Assembly: GCA_020444045.1 (NCBI GenBank)
Contig: JAHLLS010000008.1
Span: 62,001-126,000, forward strand
Length of the DNA stretch: 64,000 nucleotides
Direction: 5' to 3'
DNA from: Deltaproteobacteria bacterium
GTDB taxonomy: Bacteria > Desulfobacterota > Desulfobacteria > Desulfobacterales > UBA5852
Numbering within the stretch: the first letter of the stretch is position 1; the number at the start of each line of letters is the position of its first letter. Positions 1 through 7,773 of the stretch are shown one piece after another. A program made the translations under genes and the position numbers. The notes below the pieces were generated by a model, which did no database searches, was not told where the DNA came from, and saw nothing but the letters and a program-made list of their open reading frames with translations.

Positions 1-154
1 GATTGGCCGTTTCCTCAAAAATCTGAGCGATTTGGACATAGCCATCTTTTTTGGCCTGTTTGGCAAAATAAGTGTAGCGGTTGCGTGCCTGGGATTCGCC
101 GGCGAAGGCGGTTAGAATGTTTTTTTCGGTTTGGGATCCTTTCAACGTTGCCAC
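1..154 (-). CDS. rbr: rubrerythrin, N-terminal part (runs off left edge)
   Basis: The reverse strand from a GTG at 154 reads 51 residues beginning (M)ATLKGSQTEKNI and continuing with FAGESQARNRYTYFAKQAKK and IFEETAN. This is the characteristic first helix of rubrerythrin, including the Glu of the diiron site in GES and the EETAN segment. The family is a cytoplasmic non-heme diiron peroxidase that removes hydrogen peroxide in anaerobes. A GAGGAGGA ribosome binding site lies at 161-168, six bases before the GTG, which supports this start although the codon is not ATG. The rest of the gene, including the rubredoxin-like domain, lies outside the window. Confidence 0.9.
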   Translation of the reverse strand, partial: MATLKGSQTEKNILTAFAGESQARNRYTYFAKQAKKDGYVQIAQIFEETAN

Positions 155-224
155 TTGTTATCCTCCTCTGAAGGGTTGAGAGATATAAAGGTGAGTCTAC
201 ACTATGCTTAAGCCTCTGAGGGAA

Positions 225-527
225 TCAGCCCTCCTGAAGCCACCAGCCTTTTTCCTGATGCGACCGCTTTTCTTCTTCGGCCATCTTTTTCAATTTGTAG
301 GCCGTGTCTCGCAACACGCCGTACAATACGCCACACCCGATATCTTCACGATCGGCATCCCCTTGATCGGCCAAAGAAATCATCTCCTCTGCGAGGTGTA
401 AAATTTTAATGATGTTTCGATCACAAGGTTTCACCAGTGGGCAGGCTCCAAAAAAGGCCCCCGGGGATCCCTTCAGATGTTGAACGGATCCGGCAGCCAT
501 TCGGCCTATCCCTTCTTCAAATGGCAT
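225..527 (-). CDS. small conserved protein of unknown function
   Basis: This is a 100-residue hydrophilic protein if it starts at the ATG at 527; a TTG at 551 would add eight residues. The C-terminal half (HLAEEMISLADQGDADREDIGCGVLYGVLRD and a Lys/Glu-rich tail ending KGWW) looks like a conserved alpha-helical unit of the kind seen as small hypothetical proteins in sulfate reducers. It has two N-terminal cysteines (ACPLVKPC) and one central one (GCG), but no recognised metal motif. It lies 70 bases upstream of rubrerythrin on the same strand, so the two may be cotranscribed. No function can be given. The coding reading is supported by composition and the ordered amphipathic pattern, not by a known domain. 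Confidence 0.6.
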   Translation of the reverse strand: MPFEEGIGRMAAGSVQHLKGSPGAFFGACPLVKPCDRNIIKILHLAEEMISLADQGDADREDIGCGVLYGVLRDTAYKLKKMAEEEKRSHQEKGWWLQEG

Positions 528-551
528 GCCACGCCGCAAAATATTCAGCAA

Positions 552-938
552 TATATTGATTTAATTACTATAATATTGAAATTCAACAGTGCCCGGCGGT
601 AGGTTGTCATTGGTTTAGACTGTATTTGTGATACACACGCAAGGCCTTATCCAGCAGGTGTCACCAGGGTTTTCAACGAGAAGTCCGGCGTCCTGTGGGT
701 CATGTGCCAGTGTCACGGGTTTCCAGCACTAATATGAGACATATTGTTTCACAATAAAAATATGAGACAATTCTTAAAATACGTTAGGCGCTTGAATTTA
801 TTGATTGAATCTGAAAACGGGAAAGGCGGCTGGAACCATTGATCGGAAGACCCTAACCCACCGTGGCGAACGCTTCCGGATGATCAGGGACATAGCAGAC
901 TTGGGCTGGACTTGCAAGGTTCGGGTGAAGATGAAGGC
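552..938. other. intergenic region with repeated TGAGACA motifs
   Basis: There is no convincing gene in this roughly 390-base stretch. Its left part (552-600) is AT-rich and probably holds the promoter of the small protein to its left. Around 733-775 it carries TATGAGACA twice (starting at 733 and 761), and the first copy forms an imperfect dyad with TGTTTCA (735-751). This resembles a transcription factor site or an end of a lost mobile element; neither can be decided here. Confidence 0.35.
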
Positions 939-963
939 CGGGATCAGGGGCCCCATGATCCCG
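939..963 (-). terminator. hairpin downstream of the hcp operon
   Basis: CGGGATCA (939-946) pairs with TGATCCCG (956-963) around a GC-rich loop, nine bases past the stop codon of the ferredoxin gene. There is no long T run on the minus strand after the stem, so efficient intrinsic termination is uncertain. Confidence 0.5.
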
Positions 964-971
964 ACTGCGGG

Positions 972-1727
972 CTACAGCCGTTTCGACATGTCCACCCGCT
1001 GACCGCGGGGGGAGATCACGATTTCCTCGACCGGAATGTCCGCACCGGCATTTTTCAGGCTTTTCATCACAAGGGCCTGCAAACCGGCACAGCAGGGAAC
1101 TTCGAGCCGGACGACGGTAATGGTGCGAATATCCGCCTGCTGGAAAACCTGGGTGAACTTTTCCTCGTAAAGGGCGAGATCGTCAAATTTGGGGCAGCCC
1201 GCCATCACGACGCGGCCCTTGAGCAAATCGCGATGCAGCGTGGGAAACGCAATGGCGCCGCAGTCGGCCAACACCAGCAGATCTGCGCCTTTCAGAAAAG
1301 GCGCGTGGGGCGGCACCAGACGGATTTTAATCGGCCAGTGGGTCAGCGTGGATATGTCGCCGCCCTCCGGTAGGATGTCAGCGGACAACCCGGCCCCTTC
1401 CGGCCGCGGAGCGAACATTTTCACACCGGCCGACGGACAGCCGCCACCGGCGAACGCTTTGGCCGGTTTTTGATTCTGATCCTGCTGGGCCAGGTGATCT
1501 TCAACCGCCGCCTCGTCGAACGCCTCGGCCTCGCGCTCGACAATCTGCAGCGCACCGGTCGGGCACTCACCGATGCAAGCCCCCAGCCCATCGCACAGGT
1601 TGTCGGAAATCACGCGGGCCTTGTCGTCGACAATCGCCAGCGCCCCTTCGGCACAGCCGGTGATACACTGGCCGCAGCCATCACACAGTTCTTCATCGAT
1701 CTCGATGATTTTTCGAACGATTTTCAT
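972..1727 (-). CDS. 2[4Fe-4S] ferredoxin-domain protein of the hcp operon (FrdX-like)
   Basis: This is a 251-residue cytoplasmic electron carrier. The N-terminal 60 residues hold two ferredoxin motifs, CDGCGQCITGC (residues about 15-25) and CDGLGACIGECP (about 45-56), enough for two [4Fe-4S] clusters. The remaining 180 residues contain further cysteines (GGGCPSAG, LADCGAI, AGCPKFDD, EVPCCAGLQ) typical of the larger ferredoxins found next to hybrid cluster protein genes. The ATG at 1727 is chosen because the ferredoxin fold begins there and GAGG lies just upstream; the open frame extends further without homology-like character. It follows the HD-like gene by 25 bases and is the last gene of the hcp operon, so it probably supplies or accepts electrons for Hcp. 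The FrdX assignment rests on gene order known from Desulfovibrio plus domain content. Confidence 0.8.
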   Translation of the reverse strand: MKIVRKIIEIDEELCDGCGQCITGCAEGALAIVDDKARVISDNLCDGLGACIGECPTGALQIVEREAEAFDEAAVEDHLAQQDQNQKPAKAFAGGGCPSAGVKMFAPRPEGAGLSADILPEGGDISTLTHWPIKIRLVPPHAPFLKGADLLVLADCGAIAFPTLHRDLLKGRVVMAGCPKFDDLALYEEKFTQVFQQADIRTITVVRLEVPCCAGLQALVMKSLKNAGADIPVEEIVISPRGQRVDMSKRL

Positions 1728-1752
1728 GGGTCGGTCCTCATTGCTCAGGGCC

Positions 1753-2475
1753 TCAACCAGCCATGAGCGCATTGGCCTGCTGGTGGCAGGCGTCGGTGCC
1801 GCAGGCGCCAACCGCCCGCTGCAGGTCGGCTTCATTCAGCGCACCGTCTCGTTTCTGTTCTTCCAATCCGGCCAGCAGAATGGCGTCGCGCACGATGCGC
1901 AGTTCGAGCGATGCACCGCTGACGTTGTCATTCAGTTGGGTGATCAGGTCGCAAACGGCCGCCGTCAATTCGCCACGGGCATGGACCCGGTCCAGAATGG
2001 CCCGCGCCACAGACAGCGCGTTTCCCGTATCCCGGGCACCGGAATCGGCGGAGGCGTTATCCGCCCCGGCACAATCCACATCCAGCAGGTAGGCTGCCGC
2101 CAGCACCACGGCCAAGTTGGCACTTTCGGCCCTGGCAAGCTGCTCCGCGTAGCGGGCCACCCGGGAGGCATGACCAATCCGCTGAAAATCCCGGCCGTAG
2201 TATTGCTTGACGGCGATCGCCACCTTGTCCTTCAACAGGCTTTCCTGCTGCGCCGCCACCTCGGGCGGGAGATCACCGATACATTGCTCCGCATAAGGAC
2301 AGTAGGCCGCACAACCGAAGTCCATCTTGGGGTTGGCGAACCGGTGGCCGCAATGGCCGCAGCGCCGGGCGGTGTCATCTTTAAAAAACTCCACCGTACG
2401 ACCGCAGCCGGGGCATTCCACTTCGTAAATATCCCCCGGTTTCCAAAACTGCATATCCTGACCCGGGCATTTCAT
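1753..2475 (-). CDS. zinc-ribbon plus degenerate HD-domain protein in the hcp operon
   Basis: This 240-residue protein starts at an ATG with a strong GGAGGAGGA site. Residues about 20-50 form a zinc-ribbon-like module (CPGCGRTVEF then CGHCGHRF), followed by a second Cys cluster FGCAAYCPYAEQC. The central part (GHASRVARYAEQLARAE then VVLAAAYLLDVDCAG) follows the helical pattern of HD-superfamily metal hydrolases, but where the family has the HD doublet this protein reads LLD, so the catalytic His looks replaced by Leu. It may therefore be a non-catalytic signalling or assembly protein. It sits between hcp and the ferredoxin gene with short spacing (about 100 and 25 bases), implying a role in the nitrosative stress response. 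Operon membership is observed; function is inference. Confidence 0.65.
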   Translation of the reverse strand: MKCPGQDMQFWKPGDIYEVECPGCGRTVEFFKDDTARRCGHCGHRFANPKMDFGCAAYCPYAEQCIGDLPPEVAAQQESLLKDKVAIAVKQYYGRDFQRIGHASRVARYAEQLARAESANLAVVLAAAYLLDVDCAGADNASADSGARDTGNALSVARAILDRVHARGELTAAVCDLITQLNDNVSGASLELRIVRDAILLAGLEEQKRDGALNEADLQRAVGACGTDACHQQANALMAG

Positions 2476-2581
2476 CGATGTTTCCTCCTCCAGTTGAAGC
2501 GATTTGCGGGCCGCCGGCCGTTATCACCGACCGCCCGCACTAGCATAATACCGATCCAACCGATTGCCAGTCCGGGAAGGT

Positions 2582-4210
2582 CTATCCCAGAATGGCTTTC
2601 AGGTCTTCGTCCGGTGTACCGATGGGCATGATGTTGAAATTCTTAACCAGCACATCCAGCACGTTGGGCGAAATAAAGGCCGGCAGACTTGGCCCCAAGC
2701 GAATGTCACGAATTCCCAGGTGTAAAAGGCTCAGCAGAATCACGCAGGCCTTCTGCTCGTACCAGGAAAGAATCATGGACAAAGGCAGATCGTTGACACC
2801 GCATTCGAATGCGCCCGCCAGGGCCACGGCAATCTGAATAGCCGAGTGGGCATCGTTGCACTGTCCAATGTCGAGCAAGCGGGGAATCCCGCCAATGTCA
2901 CCCAGGTCTTTATCGAAAAAGCGAAACTTACCGCAGGCCAGGGTCAGCACGACGCAGTCGGAGGGGATCTTTTCCACCAGCTCGGTATAGTAATTGCGAC
3001 CGGTCTTGGCGCCGTCACAGCCGCCCACCAGGAAAAAATGCCGAATCGCCTTGCTTTTCACGGCGTCGATCACCTGTCCGGCCACCCCCATGACGGCGTT
3101 GTGGCCAAAACCGACCATGACTTCCTTACCGGCGGTGTCTTCAGCAAAACCTTCCATTGCCAGCGCTTTATCGATCACCGGGGCAAAGTTTTTGTCGGCG
3201 ATATGCTGCACGCCGGGCCAGCCCACCAGACCGGTTGTATAGATATTGTCCTTATAACTCTCGGTCGGTTTCTGGATGCAGTTGGTGGTCATGAGAATAG
3301 CGCCCGGAAAAGCGGCGAATTCCTTGGCCTGATTCTGCCAGGCCGTGCCGTAGTGGCCATAGAAATGCGGGTATTTCTTTAACTCCGGATACCCGTGGCA
3401 GGGCAGCATCTCACCGTGGGTGTAGACGTTGATGCCCTTGCCCCCGGTCTGTTTGAGGATATCATCGAGGTCCTTCAAATCATGGCCTGACACCAGGATG
3501 GCCTTGCCCTTTTTGGCGCCCAGCGGCACCTTGGTCGGCACCGGATGGCCATAGGTGCCGGTATTGCCGGCATCCAGCAGTTCCATGGCCCGCAGGTTCA
3601 CTTCGCCGCATTTCAGGGCCAGCCCCACCAGTTCGTCCACGCCAAGCGCGTCGTTGAGCGTACCGGCCATGGCCTCATAAATGAAGGCGGAAATCATGGG
3701 ATCTTCCTGCCCCAGAATCCGGGCATGATCCGCATAGGCGGCCAGCCCCTTGATGCCGTAGACCAAAAGCTCCTGCAACGACCGGATATCCTCGTTTACG
3801 CCTGCCCCGGTGGGGACGCCAACGGTCTCGCCCTGGGCCACCATCCCTTCACGGGTAGCTTCCGGCTTGAATGTGACGGCCGCCTTGCCGGTGTCCACCT
3901 GGCCGCCGGCTGCCTGCACCTTGGCGGCCAGCCCATCCCGCAGGCCCACACATTCGTTGATCAGGGCCACGAAACGGTCCGGATCGAAATCCACGTTGGT
4001 CAGAGTGGAGAATATGGCTTCGTTGGTGAACTTGTCGACGGCACTGTCCCGCACACCCGCCTGGACGCCGGCATGGGCCACCACTGAAAGCCCTTTAACC
4101 ACGTAAATCAAGAGATCTTGGAGGGCCGCCGTCTCGGGCGTCTTGCCGCATACGCCGATTTTGGTGCAACCTTCCCCTTTAGCCGTCTGTTCGCATTGAA
4201 AACAAAACAT
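2582..4210 (-). CDS. hcp: hybrid cluster protein (Hcp, hydroxylamine/NO reductase family)
   Basis: This 542-residue protein carries the N-terminal cluster motif C3-F-Q-C6 followed by C15 and C21 (spacing CX2C-X8-C-X5-C), as in class I Hcp of strict anaerobes. Downstream are the hybrid-cluster regions, including TTNCIQKP, GGCDGAKTGRNYYTEL, VLTLACGKFRFF and the GAFECGVNDLPLS/LSWYEQKA segment with the conserved Cys and Glu ligands. The length matches the family. Hcp is a cytoplasmic Fe-S-O enzyme that reduces hydroxylamine in vitro and is now linked to NO removal. The start has an AGGAGG site seven bases upstream. It heads a three-gene operon, and a perfect TTGAC-N4-GTCAA palindrome lies 97 bases upstream, fitting HcpR-type control. 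Confidence 0.96.
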   Translation of the reverse strand: MFCFQCEQTAKGEGCTKIGVCGKTPETAALQDLLIYVVKGLSVVAHAGVQAGVRDSAVDKFTNEAIFSTLTNVDFDPDRFVALINECVGLRDGLAAKVQAAGGQVDTGKAAVTFKPEATREGMVAQGETVGVPTGAGVNEDIRSLQELLVYGIKGLAAYADHARILGQEDPMISAFIYEAMAGTLNDALGVDELVGLALKCGEVNLRAMELLDAGNTGTYGHPVPTKVPLGAKKGKAILVSGHDLKDLDDILKQTGGKGINVYTHGEMLPCHGYPELKKYPHFYGHYGTAWQNQAKEFAAFPGAILMTTNCIQKPTESYKDNIYTTGLVGWPGVQHIADKNFAPVIDKALAMEGFAEDTAGKEVMVGFGHNAVMGVAGQVIDAVKSKAIRHFFLVGGCDGAKTGRNYYTELVEKIPSDCVVLTLACGKFRFFDKDLGDIGGIPRLLDIGQCNDAHSAIQIAVALAGAFECGVNDLPLSMILSWYEQKACVILLSLLHLGIRDIRLGPSLPAFISPNVLDVLVKNFNIMPIGTPDEDLKAILG

Positions 4211-4516
4211 GGAATGCCTCCTTGATATATGGGTTTATCGACATGGAAAAATATCATTCTGGGTCAATCTTGAATCCGTTTTTACCAGTTGCGCCGGCAT
4301 TTTGCATTGACATAGGTCAACTTAACCATTTTTTTTGGTCGCCAAATATAAATTATCGATTTTAAACGAAATTAGGTTGGTTTTCTGCCCCAGACACCCG
4401 TCTATGGTGCTTCACCACATCCGTTGATTGGGAAAGGCGAATGCGCTGCGGCGGACACCGGGAGCCGGGATCGAAATCGACTTGGCTGGGTGGCAATCGC
4501 TGGAGACAGAAAGCAT
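4211..4516. other. hcp leader and intergenic region
   Basis: This stretch between hcp and the end of the octaheme cytochrome operon contains the hcp promoter region, with the regulatory palindrome at 4307-4320 and AT-rich DNA at 4325-4370. The part from 4380 to 4516 is GC-rich with some short inverted repeats, but matches no riboswitch or RNA known to me. Confidence 0.4.
4307..4320. promoter_or_regulatory. HcpR-type operator upstream of hcp
   Basis: The sequence TTGACATAGGTCAA is a perfect inverted repeat TTGAC-N4-GTCAA. This matches the consensus described for HcpR, the Crp/Fnr-family regulator of hcp in sulfate reducers. It lies 97 bases before the hcp start codon, a position suited to activation. 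A second perfect copy lies beside the Crp/Fnr gene at 6881-6894. Confidence 0.82.
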
Positions 4517-4548
4517 GCGCCCCGGCCCGATTTATTCGGGAGGGGCGC
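4517..4548 (-). terminator. terminator-like hairpin after the octaheme cytochrome gene
   Basis: GCGCCCC (4517-4523) pairs with GGGGCGC (4542-4548) and an inner CCCG/CGGG extends the stem, leaving an AT-rich seven-base loop. It lies 37 bases past the stop codon of the minus-strand cytochrome gene. The following minus-strand sequence is only moderately T-rich (GCTTTCTGTCTCC). Confidence 0.65.
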
Positions 4549-4584
4549 ACGTGACATGTGTCAGATCAACTCAGCGATAAAACG

Positions 4585-5979
4585 CTATTTTTTATTCCCG
4601 AAAATCTTCTCCGGTGGAGTGGTGTCCCCTGTGGCATTGGGGAAGTCCTTGGCCACATAGGCCTTCTGGCCGGATTCGATCAGGTGGTTGGCCTCTTCCA
4701 TAAAATTCACAAACCGCAGCTTGCACTCATAGAAGCCGTGCCACCAGGCGTAGTCCGGGGCCATCATCATGGTGCCCATGCGGGCCCGACGGCCCTCATG
4801 GTGCCACAATTCATAATACTCGACCTCGAGCCGCTCATCGAAGTACTTGGTCTTGTCCAGGAGCCCCTTCTCGTAGAGCTCGTCGAGTTTGGCCTTGGCC
4901 GGTTTGAAATAGACGTCGTTGTACTCTTCCACGGCCGTGTCGAAACCGTCATAGAAGTCGTTGATCCAGGCATCACCATGACAGGCGCTGCAGACATTTT
5001 TCATCTGCTGGCGCTCGTCCTGCCAGTTGGTCCCGGAGGGGAAGGGTTTGAAGTCCTGGGGACGGATTGTGAGCGGCGCCTGGGTTTCCCAGGAAAGCCG
5101 GGAGGTCACATCATGACTGGAGGGTACCTTGCCGCTGCCGGACATGTGGCAGGCCGCACAGGTGGGAGCCCGGTAGTCCACGCCCGGAGTCCAGGTGCCG
5201 GGCGCGGCCTTGAAATTGTACTCGTCCTTGAAGGCGCTGTAGATCGTGCCGTGTTTGGACTCTTCGTAAATTTCGATCTGGGGATGGTCCGGACCCAGGT
5301 GGCAGGAATCACAGGCTTCGGGCATGCGGGCCTCGGCCACCGAAAAACGGTGACGCGTGTGACAGGAGGTACAGGAGCCCTTGCTGCCGTCCAGATTGAG
5401 GCGACCCACACCCACATTGGGCCAGGTGGCGGGATCGATCTTGCCCGTGTCGTCGATCTTGATCGTGGTCCCGTGGCAGGCAAGGCAGCCGACTTTGCGC
5501 TCATTGTCCGAGTTCATGCCCTTGTTCAGCCAGGGATCGAGCTTCCAGATAATTTCGATCGTGTTGGCGTGCTTGGACTTGCTGTATTGCATGGCCTCGT
5601 CCGGATGACAGCGGGAGCAGTCCTTGGGCGTTACGATCGAAGCGATCGGCATTTTGTACTTGGCTTCGCCCCAGGGCAGGTCGGACCGACTGTAATACTT
5701 CTCGTGGTCCTGAAACACGTCCTGATCGCCGGGCTGGACCAGGTGGCAATCCAGGCAGGTGATGTTGGCGTTGGCGTGGCGACTCATGGCCCAATCCCCG
5801 AAAATACCGGGGGTGGTCTCACGGTGGCACTCGATACAGGCCTGAGCTTCGGGCGGCACACTGCGCTCGATCCGAAACTCTTTGACCTTGGCGTAATTAG
5901 GCTGTTGGGCCAGAGCCGCAGGCACGGAAAGCCCGACCGTCAGCAGACCGATAAATAAAAACAGCAATGTTCGCCTCAT
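4585..5979 (-). CDS. octaheme c-type cytochrome, hydroxylamine oxidoreductase (HAO)-like
   Basis: This 464-residue protein has a Sec signal peptide (MRRTLLFLFIGLLTVGLSVPAALAQQ) and exactly eight CXXCH haem motifs: CIECH, CLDCH, CSRCH, CLACH, CTSCH, CDSCH, CAACH and CSACH. Size, haem count and the C-terminal helical segment with YYELWHHEG and DYAWWHGFYE fit the multihaem HAO family. It is periplasmic. In nitrifiers the family oxidises hydroxylamine; in sulfate reducers and Campylobacterota related proteins paired with a NapC/NrfH-type cytochrome are thought to work reductively on nitrite or hydroxylamine. Here the partner tetrahaem gene lies 63 bases upstream in the same operon, arguing for quinol-linked reduction. 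Whether the crosslinking tyrosine of true HAO is present needs alignment. The start has an AAAGGAG site. Confidence 0.88.
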   Translation of the reverse strand: MRRTLLFLFIGLLTVGLSVPAALAQQPNYAKVKEFRIERSVPPEAQACIECHRETTPGIFGDWAMSRHANANITCLDCHLVQPGDQDVFQDHEKYYSRSDLPWGEAKYKMPIASIVTPKDCSRCHPDEAMQYSKSKHANTIEIIWKLDPWLNKGMNSDNERKVGCLACHGTTIKIDDTGKIDPATWPNVGVGRLNLDGSKGSCTSCHTRHRFSVAEARMPEACDSCHLGPDHPQIEIYEESKHGTIYSAFKDEYNFKAAPGTWTPGVDYRAPTCAACHMSGSGKVPSSHDVTSRLSWETQAPLTIRPQDFKPFPSGTNWQDERQQMKNVCSACHGDAWINDFYDGFDTAVEEYNDVYFKPAKAKLDELYEKGLLDKTKYFDERLEVEYYELWHHEGRRARMGTMMMAPDYAWWHGFYECKLRFVNFMEEANHLIESGQKAYVAKDFPNATGDTTPPEKIFGNKK

Positions 5980-6042
5980 GGATCCTGCTCCTTTCGGTTA
6001 TCGATCATAAACAAAAATATTAAACCTGATAATGCAAAGGGA

Positions 6043-6606
6043 TTACAGTTGCCTCAGGCCTTTGGCCTGGTAAGGGATTATTCTGGTTTGCCGAAACATG
6101 ACCGTGGCCTTGTCGGAATGGACCAGGTCGTAATGACAGTCGATACATTTTTTTTCGTAACCCGGACGGACGTACACCACCGAACGGTGGGCCAGCATGG
6201 CGCCCCGCTGGGTCGGCATATACAGAAGATTGCGATGGCATTTCTGACACGAATCGTTGTCGAAGGCGGCGTAAGCGGCCTCACGGTTCTTTTCGCGGTC
6301 GTAAGACTCCATCGTGAAATGCTTCACGACATCCTTGATGCCGTGATAGGTCTTAGCAAAAAAGAAATCGAAGGTATTCTGGGGCGCGGGCAGATGGCAG
6401 TCCATGCAGTCCACCACCACACCGGCGGCATTGTTGGTGTGAGTGGAAGACCGCCAGGCCACCACCGCCGGTTTGATCTCGTGGCAGGAGGCACAGAACT
6501 CCGGCGTGGAGGTGCGCACCATGGTGTAGTAGCTCATGCTGAACAGGGGAAAGGACAGCAGAACGCCCAGGAAAACGAGGGACCCGCCGATGATATATTT
6601 TTTCAT
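6043..6606 (-). CDS. tetrahaem membrane cytochrome, NapC/NrfH/HaoC family
   Basis: The 187-residue protein has an N-terminal membrane anchor (MKKYIIGGSLVFLGVLLSF) and four CXXCH motifs (CASCH, CMDCH, CQKCH, CIDCH). This is the arrangement of NapC/NrfH quinol dehydrogenases, which take electrons from menaquinol and pass them to a periplasmic multihaem enzyme. The octaheme cytochrome gene follows 63 bases downstream, so the pair forms a quinol-to-periplasm electron path. The gene lies divergent from the Crp/Fnr regulator, with the shared palindrome at 6881-6894 about 275 bases from its start codon. Confidence 0.9.
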   Translation of the reverse strand: MKKYIIGGSLVFLGVLLSFPLFSMSYYTMVRTSTPEFCASCHEIKPAVVAWRSSTHTNNAAGVVVDCMDCHLPAPQNTFDFFFAKTYHGIKDVVKHFTMESYDREKNREAAYAAFDNDSCQKCHRNLLYMPTQRGAMLAHRSVVYVRPGYEKKCIDCHYDLVHSDKATVMFRQTRIIPYQAKGLRQL

Positions 6607-6644
6607 GATTCGTATCCCGTTAGGGTATGGAAATTAAGGTAACA

Positions 6645-6660
6645 GCACCCTTCAGGGTGC
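6645..6660. repeat. small perfect hairpin in the haoC leader
   Basis: GCACCC and GGGTGC flank a TTCA tetraloop 39 bases before the haoC-like start. It could affect mRNA stability or translation; no T run follows, so it is not a standard terminator. Confidence 0.4.
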
Positions 6661-6969
6661 GCCGTGTCAGAACAACCGGGTACGATGTCAATCGATTAGT
6701 GCATGTTTTTTATGAACAAAGTGCCAAGAGACAGAGGGAAAGTGAAAAGTTGTTGATACCAAAGGAGTAAGTTCAGTTATCGAAGGATTTAGTGACACTA
6801 ATACCCCCCCTGCCAATGAACTGTCAATATATAAATTTCATTCATTTTTTTAAAAATAGCATAAAAAGTCTTCCATAAAATTGACTTAAGTCAATCTTTC
6901 TGATCTAACCCCATCCGGTAATTTACGCGATATGGACTTTCCGACAACCGTCCATCCCACTGGATCACA
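6661..6969. promoter_or_regulatory. divergent control region between the cytochrome operon and the Crp/Fnr gene
   Basis: This 309-base region has no gene. It is AT-rich from about 6790 to 6900 and must hold the promoters of both the minus-strand cytochrome operon and the plus-strand regulator. Its only clear site is the palindrome at 6881-6894. Confidence 0.6.
6881..6894. promoter_or_regulatory. HcpR-type operator in front of the Crp/Fnr gene
   Basis: TTGACTTAAGTCAA is a perfect TTGAC-N4-GTCAA palindrome centred about 82 bases before the regulator start codon. The identical arms at 4307-4320 suggest one protein binds both. The position allows autoregulation and control of the divergent cytochrome operon. 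Confidence 0.82.
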
Positions 6970-7665
6970 ATGAAAATTAACGTCAAGCAACTGATCGCCA
7001 ACGTTCTTTTTTTTAAAGGATTGTCCGAGGAAGAAATCGACGACATCCACCGGATTGCCTCCGAACGTCACTACCAGCGCAACCAGGTGGTGTTCAGCGA
7101 TGGGGAGGAGGGCGCTGGTTTTTTTCTGGTGGTGGAAGGCAGCGTCAAAGTGTTCAAAATGTCCCCTGAGGGCAAAGAGCAGATCCTGCATATTCTGGGA
7201 CCCGGCGAACCGGTGGGGCAGGTGGCCGTATTCGCCGGGGTCTCCTTTCCGGCCAACGCCCAGACCATCGCGAAGAGCCGCCTGCTGTTTTTTCCGCGCC
7301 GGTCGTTCGTGGATCTGATTCAGGCCCGCCCTTCCCTGGCGCTCAACATGCTGGCCATTCTGTCCAACCGCCTGAGGGAGTTTACGGTCCAGATCGAAAA
7401 TATCTCCCTCAAGGAGGTTCCCGCCCGCCTGGCCTCTTACCTGCTCTATCTCAGCGACGAACAGGCGGACGCGGAACCCCTCCAGTTGACCATTTCCAAA
7501 GCCCAACTGGCCAGTATCATCGGAACGATCCCCGAAACCCTGTCACGGATTCTCAGCCGCATGTCGGCCAAAAACCTCATTGGCGTGAATGGCCGGGAAA
7601 TTCGGCTGCTGGACCGGGACAACCTGGCCGCTCTGGCCGAACATGGCCGTCTGGGGGATTTATAA
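6970..7665 (+). CDS. Crp/Fnr-family transcriptional regulator, probable HcpR
   Basis: The 231-residue protein has an N-terminal cyclic-nucleotide-binding-like beta-roll (residues about 10-125, with FSDGEEGAGFFLVVEGSVKVFK and HILGPGEPVGQVAVFAG), a long dimerisation helix, and a C-terminal winged HTH (about 150-220) with recognition helix GTIPETLSRILSRM. There is no Fnr-type N-terminal cysteine cluster. Context supports HcpR: it lies divergent from the HAO-like operon, close to hcp, and perfect HcpR-type palindromes stand before it and before hcp. HcpR responds to nitrite/NO stress in sulfate reducers. The family is certain; the HcpR identity is inferred from operators and neighbours. Confidence 0.85.
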   Translation: MKINVKQLIANVLFFKGLSEEEIDDIHRIASERHYQRNQVVFSDGEEGAGFFLVVEGSVKVFKMSPEGKEQILHILGPGEPVGQVAVFAGVSFPANAQTIAKSRLLFFPRRSFVDLIQARPSLALNMLAILSNRLREFTVQIENISLKEVPARLASYLLYLSDEQADAEPLQLTISKAQLASIIGTIPETLSRILSRMSAKNLIGVNGREIRLLDRDNLAALAEHGRLGDL

Positions 7666-7773
7666 GGGCCTTTCCGGTCCCGACGGTGTTTGCGCCAATC
7701 AGCCGCTCATGATTGACTCATCCCCGTCTTTTTCCTATAAGGCGAACTATCATCCTGTGGAATTGGCGGTCGA

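Noticed and set aside
4380..4516. Possible riboswitch between hcp and the cytochrome operon
   Set aside because: No conserved core of a cobalamin, Moco or other known class could be found.
4558..5958. 466-residue plus-strand open frame opposite the octaheme cytochrome
   Set aside because: It is antisense to a gene with eight CXXCH motifs and a signal peptide; its composition follows from the complementary strand of GC-rich coding DNA.
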